Shown here: positions 32,749-41,723 of the stretch, piece by piece
Numbering within the stretch: the first letter of the stretch is position 1
Layout of the letters: every line of letters starts with the position of its first letter
DNA from: an uncultured Gammaproteobacteria bacterium
Lineage (GTDB): Bacteria; Pseudomonadota; Gammaproteobacteria; Eutrophobiales; Eutrophobiaceae
Direction of reading: 5' to 3'
Assembly (NCBI GenBank): GCA_943788815.1
Contig: CALSRS010000001.1
Location: forward strand, 1,983,501-2,047,500
DNA length: 64,000 bases
Notes under the pieces: model-generated
The model's input: only the letters and a program-made list of their open reading frames with translations
What the model was told of the DNA's origin: nothing
Databases searched by the model: none
Position numbers and translations under genes: made by a program

Positions 32749-34266
32749 TTACAGAGTGTCCAGGAATTCAGCAGCTTGTAATTGGATCTGTTTTTTATCT
32801 GTAGTTGAAAATCTATCGAGGTTTCTATAGGAAAGCGACATGCGCTGGTTACCCTTGAGCTTGTCTTTGTGACGAATGAGGTAATCCCAGTACAGCGTGG
32901 TAAACGGGCAGGCTTTTTCACCAACACGTTTACCTGGGTCGTACTCACAACTATCGCAGTAGTTCGACATTCTTTTTATATAGTTACCTGTCGATATATA
33001 TGGTTTGGAACCGACAAGCCCGCCATCTGCATACAATGCCATTCCCAGGGTGTTAGGGAGCTCCACCCATTCATGTGCATCGGCATAGACACCCAGATAC
33101 CAGTTACACACAGATTCGACATCAATACCAGCAAGATTTGCAAAGTTTCCGGTTACCATAAGGCGCTGTATATGATGCGAGTAAGCATATTTTCGCGTCA
33201 TACTAACTACCTGGGACAGACAATTCATTTGCGTGTTTCCATCCCAGTAGAAATCTGGAAGATCTCGCCTTGCATCGAGTTCATTCAGGTCTTTATAGTC
33301 AGGCATGTATAACCAGTAAACACCGCGTATATATTCCCGCCAACCAATGATTTGTCGAATAAATCCTTCCACTGCATTAATGGGTGCGTCGCCGCGATGA
33401 TAAGCCTGTTCTGCTTGCTGACATGTTTCCAGGGGATCGAGCAGGCCACAATTAATATATTGTGAGATCACGCTATGGTATAAAAACGCCTCATCTGTCA
33501 GCATGGCGTCCTGGTAATCACCGAATGATTGCAGGTGATATTTTATGAAATGACACAGGACCTTGCGGGCCTGGGATGCGGTCACCGCATACCAGAATGG
33601 CTCCAGATCGCCAAACGCATCTGGAAAATGTTCTTCCACCATCTGTAGGACAGATAATGTGGTTTCATCAGGCCTGAATTTTCTCGGCGCTTTGATTTTT
33701 TCACCCGGTTTGAGTGTTTTACGATTCTGCTTGTCGAAATTCCATTTACCGCCAATGGGATCCTTACCTTCCATAAGTAGCCCGGTTTTTTTCCTCATTA
33801 ACCTGTACCAGTACTCCATGACCAGTTCTTTTCTATCCTCGGCCCAGTCACTGAATTCCTCTGTCGTCGAGATAAAGCGGGAGTCAGGCAGGATCCTGAT
33901 CTCAATGTTATATTGGACCCCGGTTTCCTCGATCGCATCTGCCAACCAGTATTCACCTGGTTCGGTAATGACAAGTTCATCAAATTCCGATTCGTCAAGG
34001 TGTGAACATATAATATCGATTATGCCGTCATACTCCGTTGAATCTTCTAACCTAATGTAGCTAAGATTCACATCTTCTGCGGTCAAATCTTCGGCGAAGT
34101 GCCGCATTGCGGAATAGATAAAAGCAAGCTTCTTTTTGTGATGATTGACCGCCTGGTGTTTCTCTTTCACCTCCGCCATTAACACCAGGTCACCGTCTTT
34201 ATATTCTTTCAGGGCGGCAACATCTTTTGATAGTTGATCTCCAAGCACAATAATCAATGAGGACAT
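32749..34266 (-). CDS. FeS-type photolyase/cryptochrome (PhrB/CryB-like)
   Basis: A 505-residue protein of the iron-sulfur bacterial cryptochrome and photolyase class. N-terminal SSLIIVLGDQLSKD and the photolyase-related domain, then the FAD region with VNTAEGF-like NAVEGFIRQIIGWREYIRG near 305-323 and HHIQRLMVTGNFANL near 375. The FeS ligands are seen as CNWYLGVYADAHEWVE (first Cys) and NYCDSCEYDPG...KACPF (three Cys) near 440-460. Known members repair (6-4) photoproducts with light or act as photoreceptors. It is the last gene of a minus-strand set with an SDR and two small proteins, divergent from a MerR-type regulator, which suggests light or stress induction. Cytoplasmic; length typical. 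Confidence 0.92.
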   Translation of the reverse strand: MSSLIIVLGDQLSKDVAALKEYKDGDLVLMAEVKEKHQAVNHHKKKLAFIYSAMRHFAEDLTAEDVNLSYIRLEDSTEYDGIIDIICSHLDESEFDELVITEPGEYWLADAIEETGVQYNIEIRILPDSRFISTTEEFSDWAEDRKELVMEYWYRLMRKKTGLLMEGKDPIGGKWNFDKQNRKTLKPGEKIKAPRKFRPDETTLSVLQMVEEHFPDAFGDLEPFWYAVTASQARKVLCHFIKYHLQSFGDYQDAMLTDEAFLYHSVISQYINCGLLDPLETCQQAEQAYHRGDAPINAVEGFIRQIIGWREYIRGVYWLYMPDYKDLNELDARRDLPDFYWDGNTQMNCLSQVVSMTRKYAYSHHIQRLMVTGNFANLAGIDVESVCNWYLGVYADAHEWVELPNTLGMALYADGGLVGSKPYISTGNYIKRMSNYCDSCEYDPGKRVGEKACPFTTLYWDYLIRHKDKLKGNQRMSLSYRNLDRFSTTDKKQIQLQAAEFLDTL

Positions 34267-34315
34267 GATTAGAAGCTGGGTTTTAAACGATGTGTCATCA
34301 TGGCATTAATAATAA

Positions 34316-35068
34316 CTACCATTCTATTAATTGCCCATCCCAGGCATAAAACTTTCCAGAATCATCAGGTTCCAATCCGGTTATAACATCATATAGATGG
34401 TCCACTGCCTGTTCAGGGGGGAATAACTTGTGTTCCGGGACATTCTTCTGGAACGGCTTGGAGAGTTTGGTATCGGTAGTGCCGGGATGAAGTAGAGATA
34501 AAATCAAATTCGGATTCTTTCTTTTCATCTCGATGGAAAGCGTTTTGAAGTACATATTTAATGCTGCTTTGCTGGCCCTGTATGAATGCCATCCGCCGAG
34601 GCGATTGTCGGCTATACTACCGACCCGGGCAGAAAGGGCCGCAATAATGGACTTGTGCTTCGTGTTCATCATCGGAATGAATGTTTTTGCCACAATAACC
34701 GGGGCAAAGGTATTGACAGAAAAAACATGTTGCATTGCCTCGGGTGAGAGGTCTTCCAGACGCTTTTCGGGTGAAACAATATCGTCATGTAGTATACCGG
34801 TCGCAATAAAAAGCAAATCTATCTGCTCTATCTTGTTGCGTAGGGCGTCGGCGCATTTTTGCACTGATTCAGCATTGGTAATGTCGCATTGCAGGGTTCT
34901 TTCTGTACTATCATCCTGTATTTCGCCATTACGCGTAACACAATAGACATTATCAAATCGCTCGTCTCGCCGCAGTTTGGTGACCATCGCATGTCCGATT
35001 CCACCACTGGCGCCAAACACGACTGCATTGGCGCCCTTGTTAAAAACCAATATGGTACCCTCGCTCAT
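34316..35068 (-). CDS. short-chain dehydrogenase/reductase
   Basis: A 250-residue SDR. The nucleotide-binding motif is FGASGGIGHAMV near 18-29, and the active site is YRASKAALNMYFK near 163-175 with Ser in ALSARVGS upstream. It uses NAD(P)H on an unknown carbonyl. SDRs of this kind often sit beside FeS photolyases in light-responsive loci. It follows the 56-residue membrane protein gene by 16 bases and precedes the photolyase gene by 49. Confidence 0.88.
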   Translation of the reverse strand: MSEGTILVFNKGANAVVFGASGGIGHAMVTKLRRDERFDNVYCVTRNGEIQDDSTERTLQCDITNAESVQKCADALRNKIEQIDLLFIATGILHDDIVSPEKRLEDLSPEAMQHVFSVNTFAPVIVAKTFIPMMNTKHKSIIAALSARVGSIADNRLGGWHSYRASKAALNMYFKTLSIEMKRKNPNLILSLLHPGTTDTKLSKPFQKNVPEHKLFPPEQAVDHLYDVITGLEPDDSGKFYAWDGQLIEW

Positions 35069-35084
35069 TCTTCACGGAAAGTGT

Positions 35085-35255
35085 CTACCGGTAACCGTTG
35101 CTGTTGCGATAATTACTACCGGTACGCTGCCTGACCGGCTGACGGCGCCATGGCTTTCTGGATACCTCAGTGAATTTTTCCATCGACATCACCAGTCCAG
35201 CGAGGATGACCGAAAATAAGATAAAAGAAGGAATTGTCATTAGTATAGTGTCCAT
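35085..35255 (-). CDS. 56-residue single-pass membrane protein
   Basis: ATG at 35255 is preceded by GAGGAG with 7-base spacing, a strong RBS. The product MDTILMTIPSFILFSVILAG begins a single transmembrane helix (about residues 5-24), then a basic cytosolic tail rich in Arg, Asn and Gln (WRRQPVRQRTGSNYRNSNGY). It lies inside the photolyase operon, between the 80-residue secreted protein and the SDR. No family recognised. Its position and RBS make it likely real. Confidence 0.7.
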   Translation of the reverse strand: MDTILMTIPSFILFSVILAGLVMSMEKFTEVSRKPWRRQPVRQRTGSNYRNSNGYR

Positions 35256-35308
35256 GTTAGTTCTCCTCTTGTAATTTGTATTAGTCTAGTTGTATTGAAT
35301 GAGTCTGC

Positions 35309-35551
35309 TTATTGACTCACAAACTCTGATTTGAGCTCATCGGTCTTGTCGGCCTGTATGGATTTCAACCGTGTGTAGACCTCCTGGTGCATCTTCTCCA
35401 CTGACATGCGCAGAGTCTCCAGGGTAAATTGCTTGTTATACATTTCATCTACATTTGCAGAGGTATTCGCAAATGTTGGATTTGTGATGCTCAACGCCAT
35501 CAGTAAAGATACTAAAATACTTAAATTAATCAGTTTGTTATGTGTTTTCAT
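35309..35551 (-). CDS. small secreted helical protein, first gene of the photolyase operon
   Basis: An 80-residue protein with a signal peptide (1-29, ending TFANTS). The remaining 50 residues are a charged helix (MYNKQFTLETLRMSVEKMHQ...). RBS AAGGAG lies 7 bases before ATG. It is about 23 bases downstream of the predicted start site of the promoter at 35581-35609. No family recognised; a periplasmic partner or stress protein is a guess. Confidence 0.7.
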   Translation of the reverse strand: MKTHNKLINLSILVSLLMALSITNPTFANTSANVDEMYNKQFTLETLRMSVEKMHQEVYTRLKSIQADKTDELKSEFVSQ

Positions 35552-35566
35552 GGTGTTCTCCTTATT

Positions 35567-35588
35567 TGTATAGTTTTTGTACTATACA
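35567..35588. promoter_or_regulatory. operator-like palindrome TGTATAG-N8-CTATACA
   Basis: Perfect 7-base arms overlap the -10 box and start region of the photolyase-operon promoter. A second TGTACA is at 35615-35620, just upstream of the -35. This TGTA-rich pattern fits binding of the divergent MerR-type regulator as a repressor. Confidence 0.6.
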
Positions 35589-35609
35589 TAAACTTTACAT
35601 ACATGTCAA
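35581..35609 (-). promoter_or_regulatory. sigma-70 promoter of the photolyase operon
   Basis: On the minus strand: TTGACA (35609-35604), exactly 17 bases, TATAGT (35586-35581). The -35 is consensus and the -10 matches 5 of 6. Start of transcription would be near 35574, giving a leader of about 23 bases before the ATG at 35551. Confidence 0.75.
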
Positions 35610-35761
35610 ACCCCTGTACACTTTTTTTATTGTTCATATTAATCCACGCTTTACTGGCTTAAATGACCATACAACGGCGTTTGTCTCTACATATATAATG
35701 TATGGTACAAAGCATGATCAAACTGCATAGGCAGATAAAAAAAACAGGAGGCAGGTAAAAA

Positions 35762-36715
35762 ATGACACAAAACAAGGGCTATAAGATTGGGGCAGTATCC
35801 AAACTCACTGGTATCCCACCGGAAACACTCCGTATCTGGGAACATCGTTACGGAATTGTCAGTCCCGGTAGAGGTTCATCCGGAGCCAGGGAGTATAGCG
35901 ACAGTGACATTAAGTACTTATCGATTATTAAGCAGTTGCTTGCCAGCGGTGATTCCATCGGCAACCTGGCTAATCTGTCGATAACGGAATTAGCAGAGCG
36001 CCTTGATGGCTATTCAAAACTCCAGAGGGGTTCAGACTCACATGGCAATCTTAACGATATCAGCTCAGTGTGTGTATTCGGGCCCACCCTGCCGGGCCAA
36101 CTGGAAAAATATAAAAATGAAACAAGCCCGATTAACTTCATCGGTCTGTATAGCAACAATGCAGAGTTCGAATCAAAAGTTCAACAGGCAAGACCGGACC
36201 TGTTGATACTTGAGTATCCAAACATACTTGAAAACGACATAAAGCCGATTAGGGAGAAGTTCAAGTTATCCACGGCGAGGTATTTGTTGATCGTTTACCG
36301 TTTTAGTTCTACCGCTTTGGTCAAAAAATTGAAAAAAGACGGTTTTTTAATGCATTGTGGGTCAGTCGATTATAATCAGATCATGAACTTGTGTAATGTC
36401 TCTTTGCCTGACGAGTCAGTAAACAAGAGTTCAATTCCAGGGTCTTACAGAACCCGGGTTTTTTCAGATATTGAGCTGAGCAAGATTGCAACGATTCAGA
36501 CCAATGTAAATTGTGAATGTCCTCACCACCTTGCCCAGATTTTGACCAATCTCGTTGCCTTTGAAACCTATTCAAAAAATTGTGAAGACAGCAACGATGA
36601 TGACGCAAAGTTACACGCCGAACTATATGATGTAACCGCCAGTGCCAGGACTGCGTTTGAAATTATACTGGAAAAAATACTGACTTTGGAAAACATTGAT
36701 GTTAAAAATTTGTAG
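35762..36715 (+). CDS. MerR family regulator, LitR/CarH-like without an obvious B12 His
   Basis: A 317-residue protein. The N-terminal MerR DNA-binding domain is YKIGAVSKLTGIPPETLRIW EHRYG (residues 7-31) with AREYSDSDIKYLSIIKQLL. The C-terminal region resembles the cobalamin-binding-type domain of LitR/CarH proteins (VCVFGPTLPG, ARPDLLILEYPNI, LIVYRFSS). I do not find the ExH and DxHxxG B12 ligands, so it may sense light through a partner or not bind B12. It is divergent from the photolyase operon. RBS AGGAGG lies before ATG. It probably represses that operon in the dark; inference from family and position. Confidence 0.82.
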   Translation: MTQNKGYKIGAVSKLTGIPPETLRIWEHRYGIVSPGRGSSGAREYSDSDIKYLSIIKQLLASGDSIGNLANLSITELAERLDGYSKLQRGSDSHGNLNDISSVCVFGPTLPGQLEKYKNETSPINFIGLYSNNAEFESKVQQARPDLLILEYPNILENDIKPIREKFKLSTARYLLIVYRFSSTALVKKLKKDGFLMHCGSVDYNQIMNLCNVSLPDESVNKSSIPGSYRTRVFSDIELSKIATIQTNVNCECPHHLAQILTNLVAFETYSKNCEDSNDDDAKLHAELYDVTASARTAFEIILEKILTLENIDVKNL

Positions 36716-36912
36716 AATTATACAAGTCGTTCCATACTTCGGATTTCTTGCAAGAGATGCAAATACTATCCATGTTAACTTTCAAGTGTTTCTAACTGGC
36801 TCTGTCACAATAACAACAGAAGGCCCAATAAGTAGACTGATTAAACGATTGTTTGTCGCTACGACGGGGGTGCACTACATAATTTGGGACGCTTCTAAGT
36901 GAATTATTAATC

Positions 36913-37590
36913 ATGGCAACTGATACAAAAAATATTTATGCACAATTACTGTCTTTAATAACTTTTCAGCCGCATTTGATTTTTCAAACTATGTGGAAAT
37001 CCCATCCGATAGGTATGTTGTTGTTACCGATGTCTAGAATTCAACGGGCGACATGAAAGCTGGTCTATATAAAGCCGTCAATATTGTTGGTGTATCGATA
37101 ATCACATCCATACGCAATGCAATGAAGCTGTTGGAGGTACCCTAGATATTTGGCGGTAACGGGTAAAGCCTTTGTATACCTCGCAGATATTAGGCAAGGT
37201 TGAGACTGCCTTTGTATCAAAAAAAAGGCAGAGATACAGTTTGGATTGAATCTCAGAGTCGGAGTCGTTCCAGTTACTCGTCATTGAAGGACAGGTGGTG
37301 TTTATTGGGGAGAATATAAGAAAGAAGTGGTCGGTAATACCAATTTTAAGAAATTCGACGGCGTTTTGAGGGAAGTAATCTCCGGTTCGAAAAATGATCG
37401 TGCCGAACTCGAAACCTATCTCCAGCAGCTTTATCTAAATTACGAATGTGTCTACGGGATCCACGCCACAGATTCGGCCCTCATCACTTGTATAATCAAT
37501 AATCGCTCAGGAGACCATTTACATTTTGTAGATAGATCAGATGGTGGCTATGCGGCAGCAGCAGAAAAGATGAAGCAACAAATTCGATAA
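36913..37590 (+). pseudogene. decayed DUF3095 gene
   Basis: From ATG 36913 the translation begins MATDTKNIYAQLLSL, then needs a frameshift to read FSAAFDFSNYVEIPSDRYVV, VTDV, stop, NSTGDMKAGLYKAVNIVG. After a gap it resumes at 37327 as KKFDGVLREVISGSKNDRAE, LETYLQQLYLNY, YGIHATDSALITCI and HLHFVDRSDGGYAAAAEKMK. The order (DV.ST..GLYK.VN..G, then KFDG.LREVISG and FVD..DGGYA.AA) is that of DUF3095 proteins, nucleotidyl-cyclase-like. Most of the middle is missing. The region 36716-36912 before it holds nothing recognisable. Confidence 0.82.
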
Positions 37591-37692
37591 TTAAAAGATT
37601 CAGGGTCAGGTCTTTAGGCTTGAACTGAATATGCCAGGATTAGGAGAAATCAAGTGGTTCTCTTTTAACTCCGACACCTTTATTATGACTTT

Positions 37693-39588
37693 ATGATTCC
37701 AATATACCGTAGTGTCATTGCTACTGTCACATACGCAGTGTGTATCACGCTGTTAGTCGCAGCTACGGCACAGGCACAAAGCACAGTCAGACCAAAGCTG
37801 TACGGCAAACACTGGATGGCACTCACCGGCAAGCCCTTGGCGGCAACCGCGGGTGCCTTAACATTTTCCCGCGGCGGTAACGCGGTGGATGCGGCCTGCG
37901 CCATGTTGGCGGCTGCCTCCACCATGTGGGATACGCTGAGTTGGGGTGGCGAGACACAGGCCCTCATTTACAATCCTAACACTCGAAAGGTTATAGGGAT
38001 TAACGCCCTGGGGGTGGCGCCCACCGGTGCCACAGTGGATTTCTTTCGCGAGCAGAACATGGTCTACCCACCAGAGTACGGACCATTGGCCGCGGTGACG
38101 CCCGGAACCCCAGGCGGCCTGATGGTGATGCTGGCCGAATACGGCAAGCTAAGTCTTGCCGAAGTGCTCGCCCCCGCTATGCAAATGGCTGAAGGTTATC
38201 CGATTGAGGAAGCGAGTATCGTGGAAATGGATGAGAACCGCGATGTCATTGCCGAGTGGCCGGAATCAAAACGATTATTCCTTCCCCATCTTGACGTAAA
38301 CAACCCCGATAGATGGGCAGCTCCCCGGCCGGGTGAGATATTTCGCCAACCTGATCTGCTCGCAACACTGCGTAAACTGATCGATACAGAGGCGAAAGCC
38401 CTGGCATCAGGCAAAGATCGCAAGGCCGCGATTTATGCTGCCTATGATCGTTTCTATCGAGGTGATATCGCTGAGGAAATTGTACGCAGTAACCGAGAGG
38501 GCGGTGGCCTGTTCACTATGGCAGATCTTGACAACTGGCAAGTACACATCGAAGAGCCTGTCACGACAAACTACAAAGGCATAGACGTCTACAAGCTCGG
38601 AACCTGGGCGCAGGGACCGGTGTTACTGCAGGCACTCAATATTCTGGAGAAAGTTGATCTCAGAGGCATGGGGTATAACAGCGTGCGATACATCCACTGG
38701 TTGTACCAGGCCATGAACCTGGCATTCGCCGATCGGGATTTCTATTACGGCGATACTTACTTCCCACCACAAGAACCCATTGCGGGATTGTTGTCGAAAG
38801 ATTATGCAGCTCAACGACGCTTGTTGATTAACGAAAAGAAAAACAGGACAGACTTAAAACCAGGTGATCCCTACCCATTCCAGGGTGAGGAAAATCCATT
38901 CGAAGACTTGCGCAAAGCCTGGACACCCATCCCACCTGTAGTCGTTGGAAAGGGAGATAGCAGCACCCAGCAAGCATTCATGTTAGATCAAGACGAGGCC
39001 TTTCTGGCGGGTACTACCTCCATCCAGGCAGCAGACGCCGAGGGATGGGTGGTATCGATGACGCCCAGTGGTGGTTGGATACCTGCATACATCGCGGGTA
39101 ATACAGGTATTGGTCTGAGCCAGCGTATGCAAAGTTTCGTGCTGGACGAACGGCTCAACCCCTATAACGTGGTGCAACCAGGACAGCGGCCGCGAGTTAC
39201 CCTGACGCCCAGTATCGCCATGATCAACGGCAGGCCACTGATGGCATTTTCAGTGCAGGGGGGAGACATCCAGGAACAGAATCTGTTGCAATTCTTTCTT
39301 AATATTGTTGAGTTCCGCATGGACGTGCAGCAGGCGGCAGAGGCCGCCAACTTTACCAGTCACCAAATGCAGACCTCCTTCGGCGATCACAATGCTGAGC
39401 CAGGCAGAATCGAGCTTATGCCCTCAGTTGATCCATACACCCAGGCACAACTCAAGATGATGGGCTACTCCGTTGAGGTAGTAGATCGCACCTATAACCC
39501 GATCACCGCCATCATTATTAACCACCGGGAAGGAAGTATGGAAGGTGGGGTAGGCGACACCGGGGATGACTATGGTATCGCGTGGTGA
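37693..39588 (+). CDS. exported gamma-glutamyltranspeptidase family enzyme
   Basis: A 631-residue protein with a signal peptide (to TAQAQS near 30). The large-subunit part has LAATAGALTFSRGGNAVDAAC near 53, GGETQALIYNP and TPGTPGGLMVML near 137. The autocleavage/nucleophile site is AGTTSIQAADAEGWVVSM near 440, where a Thr of GTT should become the N-terminal nucleophile of the small subunit; in classical enzymes this reads (H)TTHxS. The end is GGVGDTGDDYGIAW. The family transfers or hydrolyses gamma-glutamyl groups (glutathione) or acylates cephalosporin-like amides in the periplasm. The altered site suggests another amide. No operon partner. Confidence 0.87.
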   Translation: MIPIYRSVIATVTYAVCITLLVAATAQAQSTVRPKLYGKHWMALTGKPLAATAGALTFSRGGNAVDAACAMLAAASTMWDTLSWGGETQALIYNPNTRKVIGINALGVAPTGATVDFFREQNMVYPPEYGPLAAVTPGTPGGLMVMLAEYGKLSLAEVLAPAMQMAEGYPIEEASIVEMDENRDVIAEWPESKRLFLPHLDVNNPDRWAAPRPGEIFRQPDLLATLRKLIDTEAKALASGKDRKAAIYAAYDRFYRGDIAEEIVRSNREGGGLFTMADLDNWQVHIEEPVTTNYKGIDVYKLGTWAQGPVLLQALNILEKVDLRGMGYNSVRYIHWLYQAMNLAFADRDFYYGDTYFPPQEPIAGLLSKDYAAQRRLLINEKKNRTDLKPGDPYPFQGEENPFEDLRKAWTPIPPVVVGKGDSSTQQAFMLDQDEAFLAGTTSIQAADAEGWVVSMTPSGGWIPAYIAGNTGIGLSQRMQSFVLDERLNPYNVVQPGQRPRVTLTPSIAMINGRPLMAFSVQGGDIQEQNLLQFFLNIVEFRMDVQQAAEAANFTSHQMQTSFGDHNAEPGRIELMPSVDPYTQAQLKMMGYSVEVVDRTYNPITAIIINHREGSMEGGVGDTGDDYGIAW

Positions 39589-39754
39589 TTAATACGACGC
39601 TGTTAAATTTTAGATTTATCTCTATATCCAATAAGCGTTTATTGATTAGACCCAGATATTTGCCAGGATGACAAAATACGTATGCGGGAATGACAGATTT
39701 TGTAATTATTTAAGATAATATGATGATATGTCACTAAATAATTGAGACAAGACA

Positions 39755-40444
39755 ATGAACTATTTCAAAATCATTAAAAAGAACCTTACAATGAAAAGCA
39801 TGAAAAGAATTTTATTACCCTTATTACTAATAACCAATGTGTTGGCTTTAACGGCCTGCTCTAAAATAGGTGATTTAATGCAAGATGGACAAACCGACGG
39901 ACTTTATGCAGAAATTACGACTAACCGGGGCACTATCCTCATAAAATTGACGATGGAAGAAACCCCAATGACGGTTGCCAACTTTGTTGGCTTAGCGGAA
40001 GGAAAGATTAAGAATGGGGCAAAAGCGGAGGGAGTTCCTTATTATGACGGCTTATTGTTTCATCGAGTGATTAGTAAGGCCAATGGGGATAATCAGGACT
40101 TTATGATCCAGGGTGGTGATCCTACAGGTACAGGTCGAGGTGGACCCGGTTACAGATTTGCAGATGAATTCCATCCTTCTTTAAGTCATAACAAGCCCGG
40201 TGTGCTCTCTATGGCCAATGCAGGGCCCGGTACCAATGGTAGTCAGTTTTTCCTTACCATCGTTGATACTCCCTGGCTCGATAATAAACATAGTGTATTT
40301 GGACATGTTGTGGAAGGGATGGATATCGTCAACTCCAGTATGACCGGCGATGTGATGCAAACGGTAAAGATCATTCGTGATGGTGACGCTGCTGAGAATT
40401 TTGATGCCGCTAAGATATTTGCAGAGATGAGCGGTGTGAAATAG
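39755..40444 (+). CDS. cyclophilin-type peptidyl-prolyl isomerase, lipoprotein
   Basis: A 229-residue protein. A lipobox LALTAC is at residues 32-37, so the protein is probably anchored in a membrane facing the periplasm. The cyclophilin domain starts at [16 protein letters not shown] and contains [34 protein letters not shown] and [14 protein letters not shown]. It assists folding of exported proteins. A second Met at residue 12 (ATG 39788) is an alternative start. The thioredoxin-like gene follows after 67 bases. Confidence 0.9.
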   Translation: MNYFKIIKKNLTMKSMKRILLPLLLITNVLALTACSKIGDLMQDGQTDGLYAEITTNRGTILIKLTMEETPMTVANFVGLAEGKIKNGAKAEGVPYYDGLLFHRVISKANGDNQDFMIQGGDPTGTGRGGPGYRFADEFHPSLSHNKPGVLSMANAGPGTNGSQFFLTIVDTPWLDNKHSVFGHVVEGMDIVNSSMTGDVMQTVKIIRDGDAAENFDAAKIFAEMSGVK

Positions 40445-40511
40445 GGTGTCAGAACGCTTGTTTCCAAAATAGATAAGTTAACTATAACTTTATTTATATC
40501 AACCTAAACAC

Positions 40512-41027
40512 ATGCCGATAAAACTATTCGCCACCTTGTGGCTCTGTCTATTTTTTACAGCAGCGAATGCCGTAGGCTATGGTGATAAAGCACCTGAGTG
40601 GACAGGAAATGATCTGGTTGATGGTTCACAGATCGAATTTCCCGAAATCCTGAACGGCAAACCCGCTGTCCTCGTCTTTTGGGCAACCTGGTGTCCTTAT
40701 TGCAAAGCATTTATGCCCTACGTGAAAGAGATACAGGCCGAGTACGCAAAACATGGGATACAGATTATTTCTTTTAATGCTTTAGAGCGCGGTATTGGTA
40801 ATCCAAAGGCCTATGTTGATTCATTAAACTTCCCTTTCATCGCGATAGCGGATGCGGATAATATTGCTCAACAATACAACGTACAGTTTATTCCAGGATT
40901 AATGATAGTGAATGGAGATGGCATGGTTGTATATCGTCGAAGAAGTACCAATCTCCCCGCAGGTAAAACTGTCTCCCAACAATGGGCTGAAGAAGTCAGG
41001 CAAGTGTTAGATATCCTTATCGAGTAG
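40512..41027 (+). CDS. periplasmic TlpA-like thioredoxin
   Basis: A 171-residue protein with a signal peptide (1-20) and a thioredoxin fold: VLVFWATWCPYCKAFMPYVK near 55-74 gives the redox CPYC site, and VQFIPGLMIVNGDG near 130 has the cis-Pro. It probably reduces cytochrome c maturation apoproteins or other thiols in the periplasm, in line with the many cytochromes here (inference). Its last 21 bases overlap the tail of the opposite-strand gene at 41007. Confidence 0.87.
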   Translation: MPIKLFATLWLCLFFTAANAVGYGDKAPEWTGNDLVDGSQIEFPEILNGKPAVLVFWATWCPYCKAFMPYVKEIQAEYAKHGIQIISFNALERGIGNPKAYVDSLNFPFIAIADADNIAQQYNVQFIPGLMIVNGDGMVVYRRRSTNLPAGKTVSQQWAEEVRQVLDILIE

Positions 41028-41501
41028 TAGTGTCATTGCGAATCTCGAGAAAAATTTATTACTTTTTTCTGAATCCAAAAAAATTCCCGCAGAGCCTGAC
41101 CCTGCAGAAGGTAGGTATCCCATGAGAATTTGTTTTATCCCTTCCGCTCCTGTTTGAAACGACGTGAGACTCTGGGAGACTGAGGCTTCAACAGCTACCC
41201 AATCCAGTGTGAACCATCCGGTACTTTTGAGTCCTCCCAGCAGCAGTATAAAACCCCCTGTAATAATCGTAGCGGTCTTCACAAATCGTCGAAAGATCCA
41301 GCCAAGAAAAAATCCGCCGAGATAGCTGCCTCCAAACAAAAGTAAAGCGGGGGAATAGTCTTTCATCCATGCAATTACGCCAGCAACAGACGTAAGTCCT
41401 GCCGCGACAACTGATTTGGCATGCCAAGGCGGGTTTGTTCCAAGGCGAGTTCCATCTGGATCAGATACTTTTCTTTTCAGTAATTCCCATAAAAAATCCA
41501 T
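41007..41501 (-). CDS. FUN14-like membrane protein
   Basis: A 164-residue protein with three hydrophobic segments: SVVAAGLTSVAGVIAWM, LLLFGGSYLGGFFLGWIF and TATIITGGFILLLGGLK near 80-97. The glycine-rich GGSYLGGFFLGW and the TGGFILLL...W pattern are those of bacterial FUN14 proteins, whose role is unknown. The C-terminal 50 residues (after the helices) are hydrophilic. RBS GGGGAG lies before ATG. It overlaps the thioredoxin gene tail to tail by 21 bases, which makes the true C-terminus certain by sequence but unusual. Confidence 0.65.
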   Translation of the reverse strand: MDFLWELLKRKVSDPDGTRLGTNPPWHAKSVVAAGLTSVAGVIAWMKDYSPALLLFGGSYLGGFFLGWIFRRFVKTATIITGGFILLLGGLKSTGWFTLDWVAVEASVSQSLTSFQTGAEGIKQILMGYLPSAGSGSAGIFLDSEKSNKFFSRFAMTLLLDKDI

Positions 41502-41723
41502 TAATACTCCCCGGTCTGGTAAGAATTGCCCTAATTAACACCGGGCAGACTACGGTTTCTAATATTTAGGGTCAAAATAAAGCTTCGGTGACGAAAAGAC
41601 AATAATTCTTAATGCAGGGGGGTAGTTTTATTTTATAATCGAGAAGTTGATGTGATTAAATTAAGCTGTCCCGCTTATTTTAAGTACACAGATTCAATTA
41701 AAGAATAGCTAATGGAGATGACA

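Noticed and set aside
37378-37400. GGTTCGAAAA resembling a tRNA T-loop
   Set aside because: No cloverleaf around it; it lies inside the DUF3095 remnant where it encodes protein.
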